From Chloroflexota bacterium (GTDB lineage: Bacteria; Chloroflexota; Anaerolineae; Anaerolineales; UBA4823): DNA of 6,492 nt. A program made the translations under genes and the position numbers. The stretch is taken from contig JAAZNS010000298.1 in assembly GCA_012798185.1 (NCBI GenBank), forward strand, positions 1 to 6,492, given 5' to 3'. The notes under the pieces were generated by a model that searched no databases, had not been told where the DNA came from, and was given only the letters and a program-made list of their open reading frames with translations. Positions 1-6,492 of this stretch are shown in pieces (position 1 is the stretch's first letter; the number at the start of each line of letters is the position of its first letter).

Positions 1-3000
1 ATTAGAATCGACTAAAGCTAAAACAGCTTGATCGACCACCGCCAGAGAAAATTCTCCCTGCAGGGGTTTTCCATCACCATCTTTCACTTGGATGTTGAAC
101 ATCACTTCGTCGCCGGGTCCGGCTTGTTCCGGCTGGGTCACAATGGATACATCCAGCTGCTGTTTTTCTGGAGAGATCTGCAGCTCGATATAACCCTGGC
201 GGTAATCTGGTTTTCCCTGGGAATTGGTTGCCAAAAGAGTGGCTGCAATGAAAATATTGGGAGCATCTTCTTCGCTAAGGGCAAATTCAAGGGTGCTGCC
301 ACCCGGTTCAATTGTCGTACACTGTTGTTTAAGCACAATGCTGCGCTCAACAGTCACCAAAGCCGACGCAGTTGATTCGTAGGGATTGGGAATGAAAATG
401 CGGGCAATTTCCCCTGGTTTATATGCCTCTTTATCGGCAACTAGGTGAATACGCTGGTTGGGTAATTCTGGCCAGAGGGTGGTTGCAGAGCCACTGACCC
501 AGATATAAATTGTGCTGCGCGCCCCTTCGCCGGATACTTCAAGCTGATAAGTGCCGGCTTCTGGGGGGGTGAATGCCAGCCTTGCCATCCCCTGGCTGTC
601 GGTTATGAAATCGGCACTGGCAGCAAGTGTATATTGTTCTGTATAAACAGGTTCGCCGGTATCAGTGGTTTTTTCGTCTTTTACCCAAATCACTTTTTGA
701 AAGATAGCTTTTAAACTGTGAGGTCCAGAAGATTTTTTCTCCCAGCTGGTTGTTTGAATATCAAAGCCTGTTTGTTCTCCAGCTTTTCCGATCCAGCTGT
801 CGGGATGAATGCCGATATAGAAACCGGCAGGATGTAAGGTCAATGCCCCGCGGGCGCTCACCGGAAGTCCGCTTTCCTCAGTAATGGTGACTTCAAGGGT
901 GAGTTTTTGGGTAATATCCGATTTCTGGGAGGGTAATTGGAGCGATAAATTGCCTTCTGCATCAGTTTGGGAATCGCCCTCCAACAATAAGTTTCCTAAT
1001 CCGATATCGCGATGAGGATAATAATAAGTCTGCAGCCAGATAGTTTCTTCCACGCCGACCTGATAACCTGGAAGGGTGAACTCATCATTTTGGGCATATA
1101 GCGCCCAATGAAGCGGTGTTTTCACGGCTGGCGCGCCGAAGAAATATTGGGCGGATATATTTGCATTTAATTTTTCTCCTGCCAAAGCCTGGTCTTTGGT
1201 GAAATCGACCTGAAGGTTGATCTCTGGCTTGCGGTAATTGGCTACTTGGAAAATGACATCGTTTTGCGTGGCGAGGTCGCAGACGATGCGGTAATAGCCG
1301 GGGGAAGCATCGGAGGGCAGAGAATATTCACCATATGCTGTGCCAAAGCCAGAAACAGGCAGATTGAAAGCCGATATTTTCTGCCCCATATCATCGAATA
1401 TAGTTAATGGCAGCTGCCCCTGGCTCGCCGATAGATCGGGCAAGGAATATCTGCCGTTATATGCCTGGCGGATAATGGCGCGGAAATTTACCGTTTGTCC
1501 CGGGCGGTAGATGGGGCGATCGGTATAAATGTAACTCATCAAGCGAGGCGGCTCGAAGCTGGTATCGATGCCAAAATCCCAGCCGCTTGTTCCGACATCC
1601 CAATTGGAAAGAGCAATGCCAAAATATTCTTCACCGGGGTTGCCCGTTACCGCGAAATATGTGGTGTAGAGATTTTTTAAATCGGGAATCGCTCCCTGGA
1701 AAATACCGTTTTCGTTGGTTGTTCCAGATGCCAGCATATTTTGGACGTCATCATAGATGGTAATGTTTGCCCCAGCCACCGGCGTGTTGGTGCGCAGGTC
1801 CATTGCCCAAACCAGAACGTCGGTGGCGCTAATCTTGAAGGTGAGATGAATATTACTAACGGTAAGGATATATGGGAAATCTGCCCCGCCTGGCAGCCCG
1901 GCATCAAGACGTAAGTAATATATTCCCGGGGCAAGAGGTTTTTGATCGGGCGTGACATTTAAGCTGATCCATTGGCTGAGATTACGCGGCATCTCTAAAT
2001 TCTGACGCCATGTTTGCTGATCTGGGCTGTAATATGATTGTCGAAATTCGTATCCATTAACCCCTGCCATGGTGATGAAATCTGCAAGTGTCACGCTGCC
2101 ACTGGTGAGGTTAATCGACGCCAAGTTGGTTGCCATGATCCTTAAACCTTCATCTTGTGGGGTTAAAAACGTTTCGGATGAAGGGTATACATTTATCGTG
2201 GGGGAGATTGGCGCGGTGCGAAAATTCAGGATGTACTCACCATCGATTTTTCCTCCCCAAAGATCGGTAGTCTCTGCGGAAAGAGAAGCTATATAACTGG
2301 TTTCGGGCTGGAAACTGCCATTGATGCTTATGGAAAGGTCGTCGGGATTGTACCAAACGCTTTGATCGGGTAATGCGGGGGTAATCGACAGCAATTTTTC
2401 GATTGCGTCGCCATCCTGGATGGGTGCGCTGAGGTATAGGGTTATGGCATCATAAACCGGTTTCTCTCCGCCAGGTTTTGGGTTGCTGTTATTTACTCTT
2501 AATCCAGGGACGGTTTGAAAATGAGATTCTAAACCTGCCTCCAGAGCTGCGCCTCCCAGCGATTCGATTTCTTTATCCAGCAAGATCGTGTAATGCTGAG
2601 CCCGATCAAGAAGTGATGCCAGGGTGTAGGTCATCACCTTACCCGTTTCATCCCAGGAAAAAACACCTTCAACCTTATTTTGGCTGCCGTCCAGCAGTTG
2701 AAATCCAACCTGTACGCTCTGACAGTTCATTGTTTGATTGAATTCAAGCACAATCGGCGTGTCCAACCGAACCAGAGAAGCCTCATTTTCGGGAAAAACC
2801 GACATCAACTTGGGGGAGGCGGTAGTAAATGACCAGCCCTTTACCGATTCTAATACACTACCAGAAACACTCTTTAATTTAGGGTTCAAGGAAACGGAAT
2901 AACGCTTGCTGCCGTGAAGCGCTGGTTCAGGGTAAAAGATATAGGTGCTGCTATTGAGCCATTCACCTTTGCCTGCGGTTTGAGTCTGCTTTTCGGAGTT

Positions 3001-3624
3001 CACCGTGAAAGCTGCTGGCAGATCATCTGGGTCAGCGCCCAGGGCAACGATCGGCTGGTTGAAGGCGGCGATAATCGCCGAAGATGGATCAACATCGACA
3101 GCATTAGGCTGTGGCAGTGATTGAGCCAAACGGAGGTACCCGGCGGTGTGGAAATTCAATGATATGGGCTGCGTTAGAGCCTGTCCATTCGCCGCTTTGG
3201 CTTCGGTGCTGATCGAAAGGGTGATATCGTTGTCGGGCGCAAGCGATTCCCGCGGAGATAAAACCATTGTCGAATCATCCAGCCATGATATGTTGCCAAT
3301 CCATGCCGTTTCACCGCTTAATGCTTGTTCGACTGAAGTGCGCTGCATAGACTGGTTGAAATAAAGTGTAATTGGTTTATCCAAAGCCAGGAGCACATCC
3401 GCTGGGGGATCGCTTTCAACCAGCGCCGGCGGCAAAGGTTGAGGGGTAGCGGTTGGAACCGCTGGGATGGAAGTTGCCCGGGGCGCTTTCAAGGAGAACC
3501 GGTTAGAAAAACCGGGAAAAGAACAAGAAACACTTACCCCTATCACTAAAAAAACCAGGGAACGGATTATTTTTGGGGTTTTAGTTTTGCGCTTATTCAT
3601 ATGGACTGGATAGAGAGAGGGCAT
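1..3624 (-). CDS. Alpha-2-macroglobulin family protein with N-terminal Ig-like (Big_5-type) repeats, C-terminus beyond window
   Basis: The frame is open for 1,208 codons with no stop and runs off the left edge, so this is the N-terminal part of a larger protein. Bacterial A2Ms are envelope proteins thought to trap proteases that attack the cell. Seen here: a basic n-region and hydrophobic core (about residues 9-32) ending in Cys34; a Pro/Thr-rich linker (about 48-75); and four Ig-like repeats of about 100 residues, three carrying an FNQ motif at 89, 188 and 295. MG-type domains follow from about 500. A typical macroglobulin motif, YTDRPIYRPGQ, lies at 700-710, and NYRKPE begins another MG domain near 796. 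The bait-region domain (about 1065-1208) ends at the edge in the family signature SLAVVDQAVLAL. The thioester (CxEQ) and terpenoid-like domains would lie beyond the window and cannot be judged. The start at 3624 was chosen for its Shine-Dalgarno; the next in-frame ATG (3600) has none. Family assignment is firm; protease trapping is inferred. Confidence 0.93.
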   Translation of the reverse strand, partial: MPSLYPVHMNKRKTKTPKIIRSLVFLVIGVSVSCSFPGFSNRFSLKAPRATSIPAVPTATPQPLPPALVESDPPADVLLALDKPITLYFNQSMQRTSVEQALSGETAWIGNISWLDDSTMVLSPRESLAPDNDITLSISTEAKAANGQALTQPISLNFHTAGYLRLAQSLPQPNAVDVDPSSAIIAAFNQPIVALGADPDDLPAAFTVNSEKQTQTAGKGEWLNSSTYIFYPEPALHGSKRYSVSLNPKLKSVSGSVLESVKGWSFTTASPKLMSVFPENEASLVRLDTPIVLEFNQTMNCQSVQVGFQLLDGSQNKVEGVFSWDETGKVMTYTLASLLDRAQHYTILLDKEIESLGGAALEAGLESHFQTVPGLRVNNSNPKPGGEKPVYDAITLYLSAPIQDGDAIEKLLSITPALPDQSVWYNPDDLSISINGSFQPETSYIASLSAETTDLWGGKIDGEYILNFRTAPISPTINVYPSSETFLTPQDEGLRIMATNLASINLTSGSVTLADFITMAGVNGYEFRQSYYSPDQQTWRQNLEMPRNLSQWISLNVTPDQKPLAPGIYYLRLDAGLPGGADFPYILTVSNIHLTFKISATDVLVWAMDLRTNTPVAGANITIYDDVQNMLASGTTNENGIFQGAIPDLKNLYTTYFAVTGNPGEEYFGIALSNWDVGTSGWDFGIDTSFEPPRLMSYIYTDRPIYRPGQTVNFRAIIRQAYNGRYSLPDLSASQGQLPLTIFDDMGQKISAFNLPVSGFGTAYGEYSLPSDASPGYYRIVCDLATQNDVIFQVANYRKPEINLQVDFTKDQALAGEKLNANISAQYFFGAPAVKTPLHWALYAQNDEFTLPGYQVGVEETIWLQTYYYPHRDIGLGNLLLEGDSQTDAEGNLSLQLPSQKSDITQKLTLEVTITEESGLPVSARGALTLHPAGFYIGIHPDSWIGKAGEQTGFDIQTTSWEKKSSGPHSLKAIFQKVIWVKDEKTTDTGEPVYTEQYTLAASADFITDSQGMARLAFTPPEAGTYQLEVSGEGARSTIYIWVSGSATTLWPELPNQRIHLVADKEAYKPGEIARIFIPNPYESTASALVTVERSIVLKQQCTTIEPGGSTLEFALSEEDAPNIFIAATLLATNSQGKPDYRQGYIELQISPEKQQLDVSIVTQPEQAGPGDEVMFNIQVKDGDGKPLQGEFSLAVVDQAVLALVDSN

Positions 3625-3630
3625 ATCATT

Positions 3631-3636
3631 TCTCCC
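3631..3636 (-). promoter_or_regulatory. Ribosome binding site deciding the A2M start
   Basis: On the minus strand GGGAGA is followed by a 6-nt spacer (AATGAT) and ATG at 3624. The alternative in-frame ATG at 3600 is preceded by pyrimidine-rich sequence without a Shine-Dalgarno match. This favours the longer form, which adds eight residues (MPSLYPVH) in front of the signal sequence. An ATG at 3629 is out of frame. Confidence 0.65.
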
Positions 3637-3675
3637 GGTAAGAGACGAAAATCAAAATATTAAGCCATCATAAGG

Positions 3676-3681
3676 ATTATA
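3676..3681 (-). promoter_or_regulatory. Putative -10 box of the A2M promoter
   Basis: The minus strand reads TATAAT here, an exact match to the sigma-70 -10 consensus. It would give a 5' leader of roughly 45 nt before the start at 3624. The hexamer 17 nt upstream (3699-3704, TAATCC on the minus strand) is a poor -35, so the promoter would be weak, activator-dependent or of a lineage with relaxed -35 needs. The box lies inside one copy of the local 10-bp repeat. AT-rich sequence makes chance matches possible. Confidence 0.45.
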
Positions 3682-3712
3682 ACTGATGAAAAGACAAAGG
3701 ATTAAAACGGGT

Positions 3713-3718
3713 TATAAT
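3713..3718 (+). promoter_or_regulatory. Putative -10 box of the VanW operon promoter
   Basis: The plus strand reads TATAAT, again an exact consensus match, giving a leader of roughly 70 nt before the VanW start. No good -35 hexamer is found at 17 nt (3690-3695). A second, weaker candidate, TATAAA at 3763-3768, would give a leader of about 20 nt. The TATAAT box is embedded in the inverted copy of the local repeat, so a factor bound there would compete with RNA polymerase. Confidence 0.45.
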
Positions 3719-3794
3719 CCCTGCAAATTTATCAAATTAGCCTATTTCATTATCCGATTGGTTATAAATTTAATGGTTTAATGCATTGATAATC

Positions 3795-5696
3795 ATGAAT
3801 AATCAATTACCGAAAAAATATTCTGCCAGGAGAACATCGGCTTCCCCGCGTGCTCATATCCTGATAGCGCGCATTTTGGCATCATTGTTGAGCGGCGCTC
3901 TCTTTTACCTTTTAATTCTTTTATTAGCCACTCTGGTTTATAGTGTCATATTTGCCGGGAAAATATTTCCGGGGGTCACTGTCGAGGGAATCGAACTGGA
4001 TGGATTGCGGCTATCTGAAGCGAGCGAACAGTTGCGGGATAACATAACCTTTCCGATTACTGGGAAGATTGCTTTTCGATATGGGGATCAGGTGTGGACT
4101 GCTCAGCCAAAAGATATTGGCTTATTCTTTGATATCGAAACCACCGCTATACAGGCTTATCGCTACGGCAGGCAGGAAGGGCTGCCCCAGCGCCCGTTTA
4201 TACAATTGAAAGCATTATTATTTGGGGCTGACATCCCTGCCCAATTCATCTTTGATGAGCAGACAGCAGTGCGCTATTTACAAAATATTGCCACATTGAT
4301 CGATAAACCTACTATCGAAGCTTCATTAAAGATTGATGGCGTAGATGTTACCGCAACACCCGGACAGACCGGTTATACCCTGGATATTCCGGCGACCATA
4401 TCGAACCTGCACCCTTATTTACAGAATCTGGAGGATGGGGTAGTCACTTTGGTTGTTCATGAGAAACCACCTGATATTATGGATGCTTCTGCTCAAGCAG
4501 AAAAAGCCAAACAAATCCTCAGCGCCTCACTCACGCTGAAATTACCGGATTCCCAAAAAGGCGACCCCGGACCCTGGATTTTGGAACGGGAACAGTTGGC
4601 ACAGATGTTGACCATCTCGAAACATAACCAGGGCAATGGTATGGAATATCAGGTGGCTTTACAAAACGAGGCATTACAACAATATCTTGAAAATATCGCC
4701 CCGAAAATCGAACGCCAACCGCAAAACGCTCGTTTTGTATTCAATGATGAGAGCAAAGAACTCGAAGTGATTCAATCGGCAATAACCGGGCGCACCCTGG
4801 ATATTTCGGCATCTATAGCCCAGATTAACCAAAAAATTGCTAGTGGTGAACATATTGTCCCTCTATCGGTTGTCACGACCAATCCCACCATCACCGAAAA
4901 CGCCAAAGCCAAAGAATTAGGCATCAATGAACTAGTCAGCAAACAGACTTCTTTCTTTTATGGTTCCAGCGGCGAGCGAATTCAAAATATCGAAACAGCT
5001 GCCAGCCGGTTTCACGGCGTTTTAGTACCCCCCAATACAACCTTTTCGATGGCAGAAGTATTGGGCGATGTCAGTTTGGAAACCGGTTTTGCAGAAGCAC
5101 TGATCATTTTTGGCAACCAAACAATCAAGGGAGTGGGCGGGGGGGTCTGCCAGGTGAGCACTACACTTTTTCGGACGGCTTTTTTTGGCGGTTACCCGAT
5201 TGTAGAAAGATATCCTCACGCGTACCGGGTATCTTATTATGAATATGACCAATCGGGAAGTATAAATGAGAACCTGGCAGGTTTGGATGCCACTGTATTT
5301 GTTCCAAAGGTGGATTTCAAATTCACCAATGATACTCCCTATTGGCTGCTTATGGAAACCTATGTGAATGCAGCAGCCCGGAAATTAACCTGGAAATTCT
5401 ATTCTACTTCCGATGGACGCACGGTAGATTGGGAAACCAGTGGTTTGAGAAATGTTGTCGAACCTGGCGAGCCTATTTTGAGGGAAAATCCCGAACTGGC
5501 TAAAAATGAGATCAATCAGGTAGAATGGGAAGTAGCTGGTGCTGATGTTACGGTTGAGCGCACGGTATACAAGAACGGTCAAGTATACCTACAGGATACA
5601 TTTTACACGCACTATATCCCCTGGCAGGCGGTTTATGAATACGGTCCGGGTTCGAATCTTAACAAGTTATTCGATAAAATCATACCCATGCCGTAA
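3795..5696 (+). CDS. VanW family membrane-anchored protein with peptidoglycan-binding-like repeats
   Basis: A 633-residue protein with a short basic cytoplasmic head and one transmembrane helix (about 31-54); the rest should lie outside the membrane. After the helix comes a V-x-V-x-G-I-x-L-D-G motif (61-70). Two similar modules follow, each with a G..LDI signature (193-198 and 332-337), matching the putative peptidoglycan-binding type (PF12229) usual in this family. The VanW domain spans about 380-540 with the hallmark GGGVCQVSTTLF (448-459, Cys452), ER..H (471-475) and GLDATV (around Asp498). The C-terminal tail contains RTVYKNGQVY and a Y-x-P-W stretch, as in other large VanW proteins and reminiscent of G5 domains. 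VanW is named from vancomycin resistance clusters, but its biochemical role is unknown; a wall-related function is inferred. No clear Shine-Dalgarno is visible. ATG 3795 is preferred, and an in-frame TTG at 3786 would add three residues. It is divergent from A2M and first in a probable three-gene unit. Confidence 0.9.
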   Translation: MNNQLPKKYSARRTSASPRAHILIARILASLLSGALFYLLILLLATLVYSVIFAGKIFPGVTVEGIELDGLRLSEASEQLRDNITFPITGKIAFRYGDQVWTAQPKDIGLFFDIETTAIQAYRYGRQEGLPQRPFIQLKALLFGADIPAQFIFDEQTAVRYLQNIATLIDKPTIEASLKIDGVDVTATPGQTGYTLDIPATISNLHPYLQNLEDGVVTLVVHEKPPDIMDASAQAEKAKQILSASLTLKLPDSQKGDPGPWILEREQLAQMLTISKHNQGNGMEYQVALQNEALQQYLENIAPKIERQPQNARFVFNDESKELEVIQSAITGRTLDISASIAQINQKIASGEHIVPLSVVTTNPTITENAKAKELGINELVSKQTSFFYGSSGERIQNIETAASRFHGVLVPPNTTFSMAEVLGDVSLETGFAEALIIFGNQTIKGVGGGVCQVSTTLFRTAFFGGYPIVERYPHAYRVSYYEYDQSGSINENLAGLDATVFVPKVDFKFTNDTPYWLLMETYVNAAARKLTWKFYSTSDGRTVDWETSGLRNVVEPGEPILRENPELAKNEINQVEWEVAGADVTVERTVYKNGQVYLQDTFYTHYIPWQAVYEYGPGSNLNKLFDKIIPMP

Positions 5697-5743
5697 TGAA
5701 AATTTCGAAGTTTAATAGATTGAACTTTTACCCGAGTATTGAT

Positions 5744-5751
5744 AAGGAGAG
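5744..5751 (+). promoter_or_regulatory. Ribosome binding site deciding the Trm112-like start
   Basis: AAGGAGAG stands 4 nt before ATG 5756 (6 nt from its GGAG core), the strongest Shine-Dalgarno in the window. It supports a 72-residue protein. The frame is also open from an ATG at 5696 that overlaps the VanW stop (TAATG), but the 20 extra residues are not part of the conserved family and have no separate binding site. Confidence 0.8.
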
Positions 5752-5755
5752 AATT

Positions 5756-5974
5756 ATGGTCAGTAAAGAATTATTGGAAATATTGCGCTGCCCTGCTTGT
5801 GTCCGCGAAAAAGAAGGATTATTGGATTATATTCAAGAATCATGGCTGGTTTGTAAGGAATGCGGGCGGAAATATCCCATCCGCCAGGATATTCCGGTAA
5901 TGCTGATCGATGAGGGCGACAAATGGGTAAATACTGCGGTTAAAGATTTGCCCATTCCACCTCCGAATGAATAA
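5756..5974 (+). CDS. Trm112/UPF0434 (YcaR-like) small zinc-ribbon protein
   Basis: This 72-residue protein begins with the family pattern ELLEILRCPAC. It carries two CxxC pairs (Cys12/Cys15 and Cys33/Cys36) expected to hold one zinc ion, followed by CGRKYPIRQDIPVML, the conserved end of the fold. Length fits the bacterial family of about 60-70 residues. In eukaryotes and archaea Trm112 activates and stabilises methyltransferases acting on tRNA, rRNA and release factors. The bacterial versions are less well understood, so a partner role here is only an inference. The protein has no signal or membrane segment and should be cytoplasmic. It starts 59 nt after the VanW stop, and its end overlaps the next gene by 8 bp, so co-transcription is likely. 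The acidic and proline-rich tail (residues 52-72) has no recognised function. Confidence 0.9.
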   Translation: MVSKELLEILRCPACVREKEGLLDYIQESWLVCKECGRKYPIRQDIPVMLIDEGDKWVNTAVKDLPIPPPNE

Positions 5975-6492
5975 TTTAATGCACGATTTGCATTCTTTGT
6001 TGGGGGAATTAACCAGTCACCATGATGAACGCGCTGAAGCAGTGATTCCCCAGCTTATCGCCTGCGGAGAGTCTGCAATACAGGCGTTAGTGATGCTGCT
6101 GGGGAGTGAAAGCGCAGATGACCGCTGGTGGGCGACACGGGCGCTTGCTGAATTTGCCGATCAGGAGGTCTTTCAATATTTAATAAAAATGCTCTCGGAC
6201 GAGGCTGTGGAAGTCCAACAATGCGCGGCACTGGCGTTGAAAAATCACCCGCATGAAGATGCAATTCCGGCTTTAATCGATGCGCTCTCTTCCCCTGATA
6301 ATATATTATCTCGTCTGGCAGCCAATTCGCTGGCTGCCATTGGTGAACCAGCAGTTATGCCTCTGCTCGACGTGGTGAAAAATGCAGCACCGGCTGCCCG
6401 GTTGGAAGCGGTGCGCGCCCTGGCGCTAATCGGTGATCAGCGGGCACTGCCGGTTTTATTGGAAGTGTGTAAAGAAAATTCGGTGATGATGG
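5967..6492 (+). CDS. HEAT-repeat protein, C-terminus beyond window
   Basis: The frame is open for 175 codons to the right edge. After a short leader it is built from repeated helix pairs of about 30 residues. Examples are a unit with RWWATRALAEFAD followed by a hydrophobic helix, then VQQCAALALKNHP..AIPALIDAL, then SRLAANSLAAIGEPAVMPLL, then ARLEAVRALALIGDQRALPVLL. The recurring A-x-x-A-L-x-x-I/L-G/A pattern is that of HEAT or PBS-lyase-like repeats, and about five are visible. Such solenoids usually act as protein-binding scaffolds; some phycobilin lyases use the fold, but nothing here points to pigment chemistry. No signal peptide is evident, so it should be cytoplasmic. The ATG at 5967 overlaps the Trm112-like gene by 8 bp and lacks a clear Shine-Dalgarno, which suggests translational coupling. 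ATG 5979 is an alternative start. Partner and function are unknown. Confidence 0.85.
   Translation, partial: MNNLMHDLHSLLGELTSHHDERAEAVIPQLIACGESAIQALVMLLGSESADDRWWATRALAEFADQEVFQYLIKMLSDEAVEVQQCAALALKNHPHEDAIPALIDALSSPDNILSRLAANSLAAIGEPAVMPLLDVVKNAAPAARLEAVRALALIGDQRALPVLLEVCKENSVMM

Larger units (their letters stand above)
3674..3720. repeat. Triplicated 10-bp element with a near-palindrome, candidate operator
   Basis: GGATTATAAC (3674-3683) recurs as GGATTAAAAC (3699-3708, 9 of 10 identical, 25 bp downstream) and as its exact inverse complement GTTATAATCC (3711-3720). The second and third copies, separated by only GG, form a 22-bp palindrome with one mismatched pair. The elements cover both candidate -10 boxes and the -35 position of the minus promoter. 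GTTATAA recurs at 3761-3767, exactly 50 bp after 3711, possibly a degenerate fourth copy. This arrangement resembles operator half-sites in a shared divergent promoter. No regulator is encoded in the window, so the binding protein is unknown. Confidence 0.5.

Noticed and set aside
28..375. Plus-strand open frame of 115 codons opposite the A2M gene
   Set aside because: It is antisense to a frame with clear A2M motifs, shows no recognisable domain and has unconvincing composition. Other short plus-strand frames between 1495 and 3364 were rejected for the same reason.
1677..1958. Minus-strand frame of 93 codons inside A2M
   Set aside because: It lies in another frame of the same strand as A2M; the A2M frame here encodes recognisable MG sequence (PVAGANITIYDD).
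3674..3720. Inverted repeat as a rho-independent terminator
   Set aside because: The arms are AT-rich, the outer pair has a 27-nt loop, no U-tract follows, and the site lies between gene starts rather than gene ends.
5022..5582. Two minus-strand frames opposite the VanW domain
   Set aside because: They are shadows of the strongly conserved VanW coding sequence and show no domain of their own.
3795..5696. VanW as evidence of a vancomycin resistance cluster
   Set aside because: No vanA/B, vanH, vanX, vanS or vanR gene is present; VanW domains are widespread in ordinary chromosomal envelope proteins.
5696..5755. Extended Trm112 start at ATG 5696
   Set aside because: The extension is outside the conserved family, whereas ATG 5756 has a strong Shine-Dalgarno and gives the usual family length.
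6055..6264. Minus-strand frame opposite the HEAT gene
   Set aside because: The plus strand encodes regular HEAT units without interruption; the antisense product is low-complexity and unlike any family I know.

Overview
The window looks like chromosomal DNA from a bacterium with a moderate GC content. The protein set is an alpha-2-macroglobulin with an N-terminal array of bacterial Ig-like domains, a large membrane-anchored VanW protein, a Trm112/UPF0434-type zinc-ribbon protein and a HEAT-repeat protein. That set, and the style of the VanW C-terminus, fit Chloroflexota (Anaerolineae-like) best. This placement is inferred from protein character, not from a marker gene. I see no mobile element, phage gene, tRNA, rRNA or CRISPR array.

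Layout. Bases 1-3624 (minus strand) are one uninterrupted reading frame of 1,208 codons encoding the N-terminal part of a secreted or lipid-anchored alpha-2-macroglobulin (A2M). It leaves the window before its stop, so the thioester region is not visible. Bases 3625-3794 are the only sizeable gene-free stretch, an AT-rich divergent promoter region. It holds a 10-bp element in three copies, two direct and one inverted; two of them form a 22-bp near-palindrome, and consensus TATAAT boxes face both ways. Bases 3795-5696 (plus strand) encode a VanW-domain envelope protein. It is followed by a four-cysteine Trm112-like protein (5756-5974) and a HEAT-repeat protein (from 5967, running off the right edge). 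The last two genes overlap by 8 bp.

How they work together. A2M and VanW are both predicted to sit at the outer face of the cytoplasmic membrane or in the wall, and they share one compact control region, so they may be co-regulated envelope functions. Trm112-like and HEAT proteins are cytoplasmic. They follow VanW closely enough to be co-transcribed, but nothing in the sequence links their function to the wall. I found no clearly new multi-gene system. The most interesting point is the repeat architecture of the divergent promoter region.
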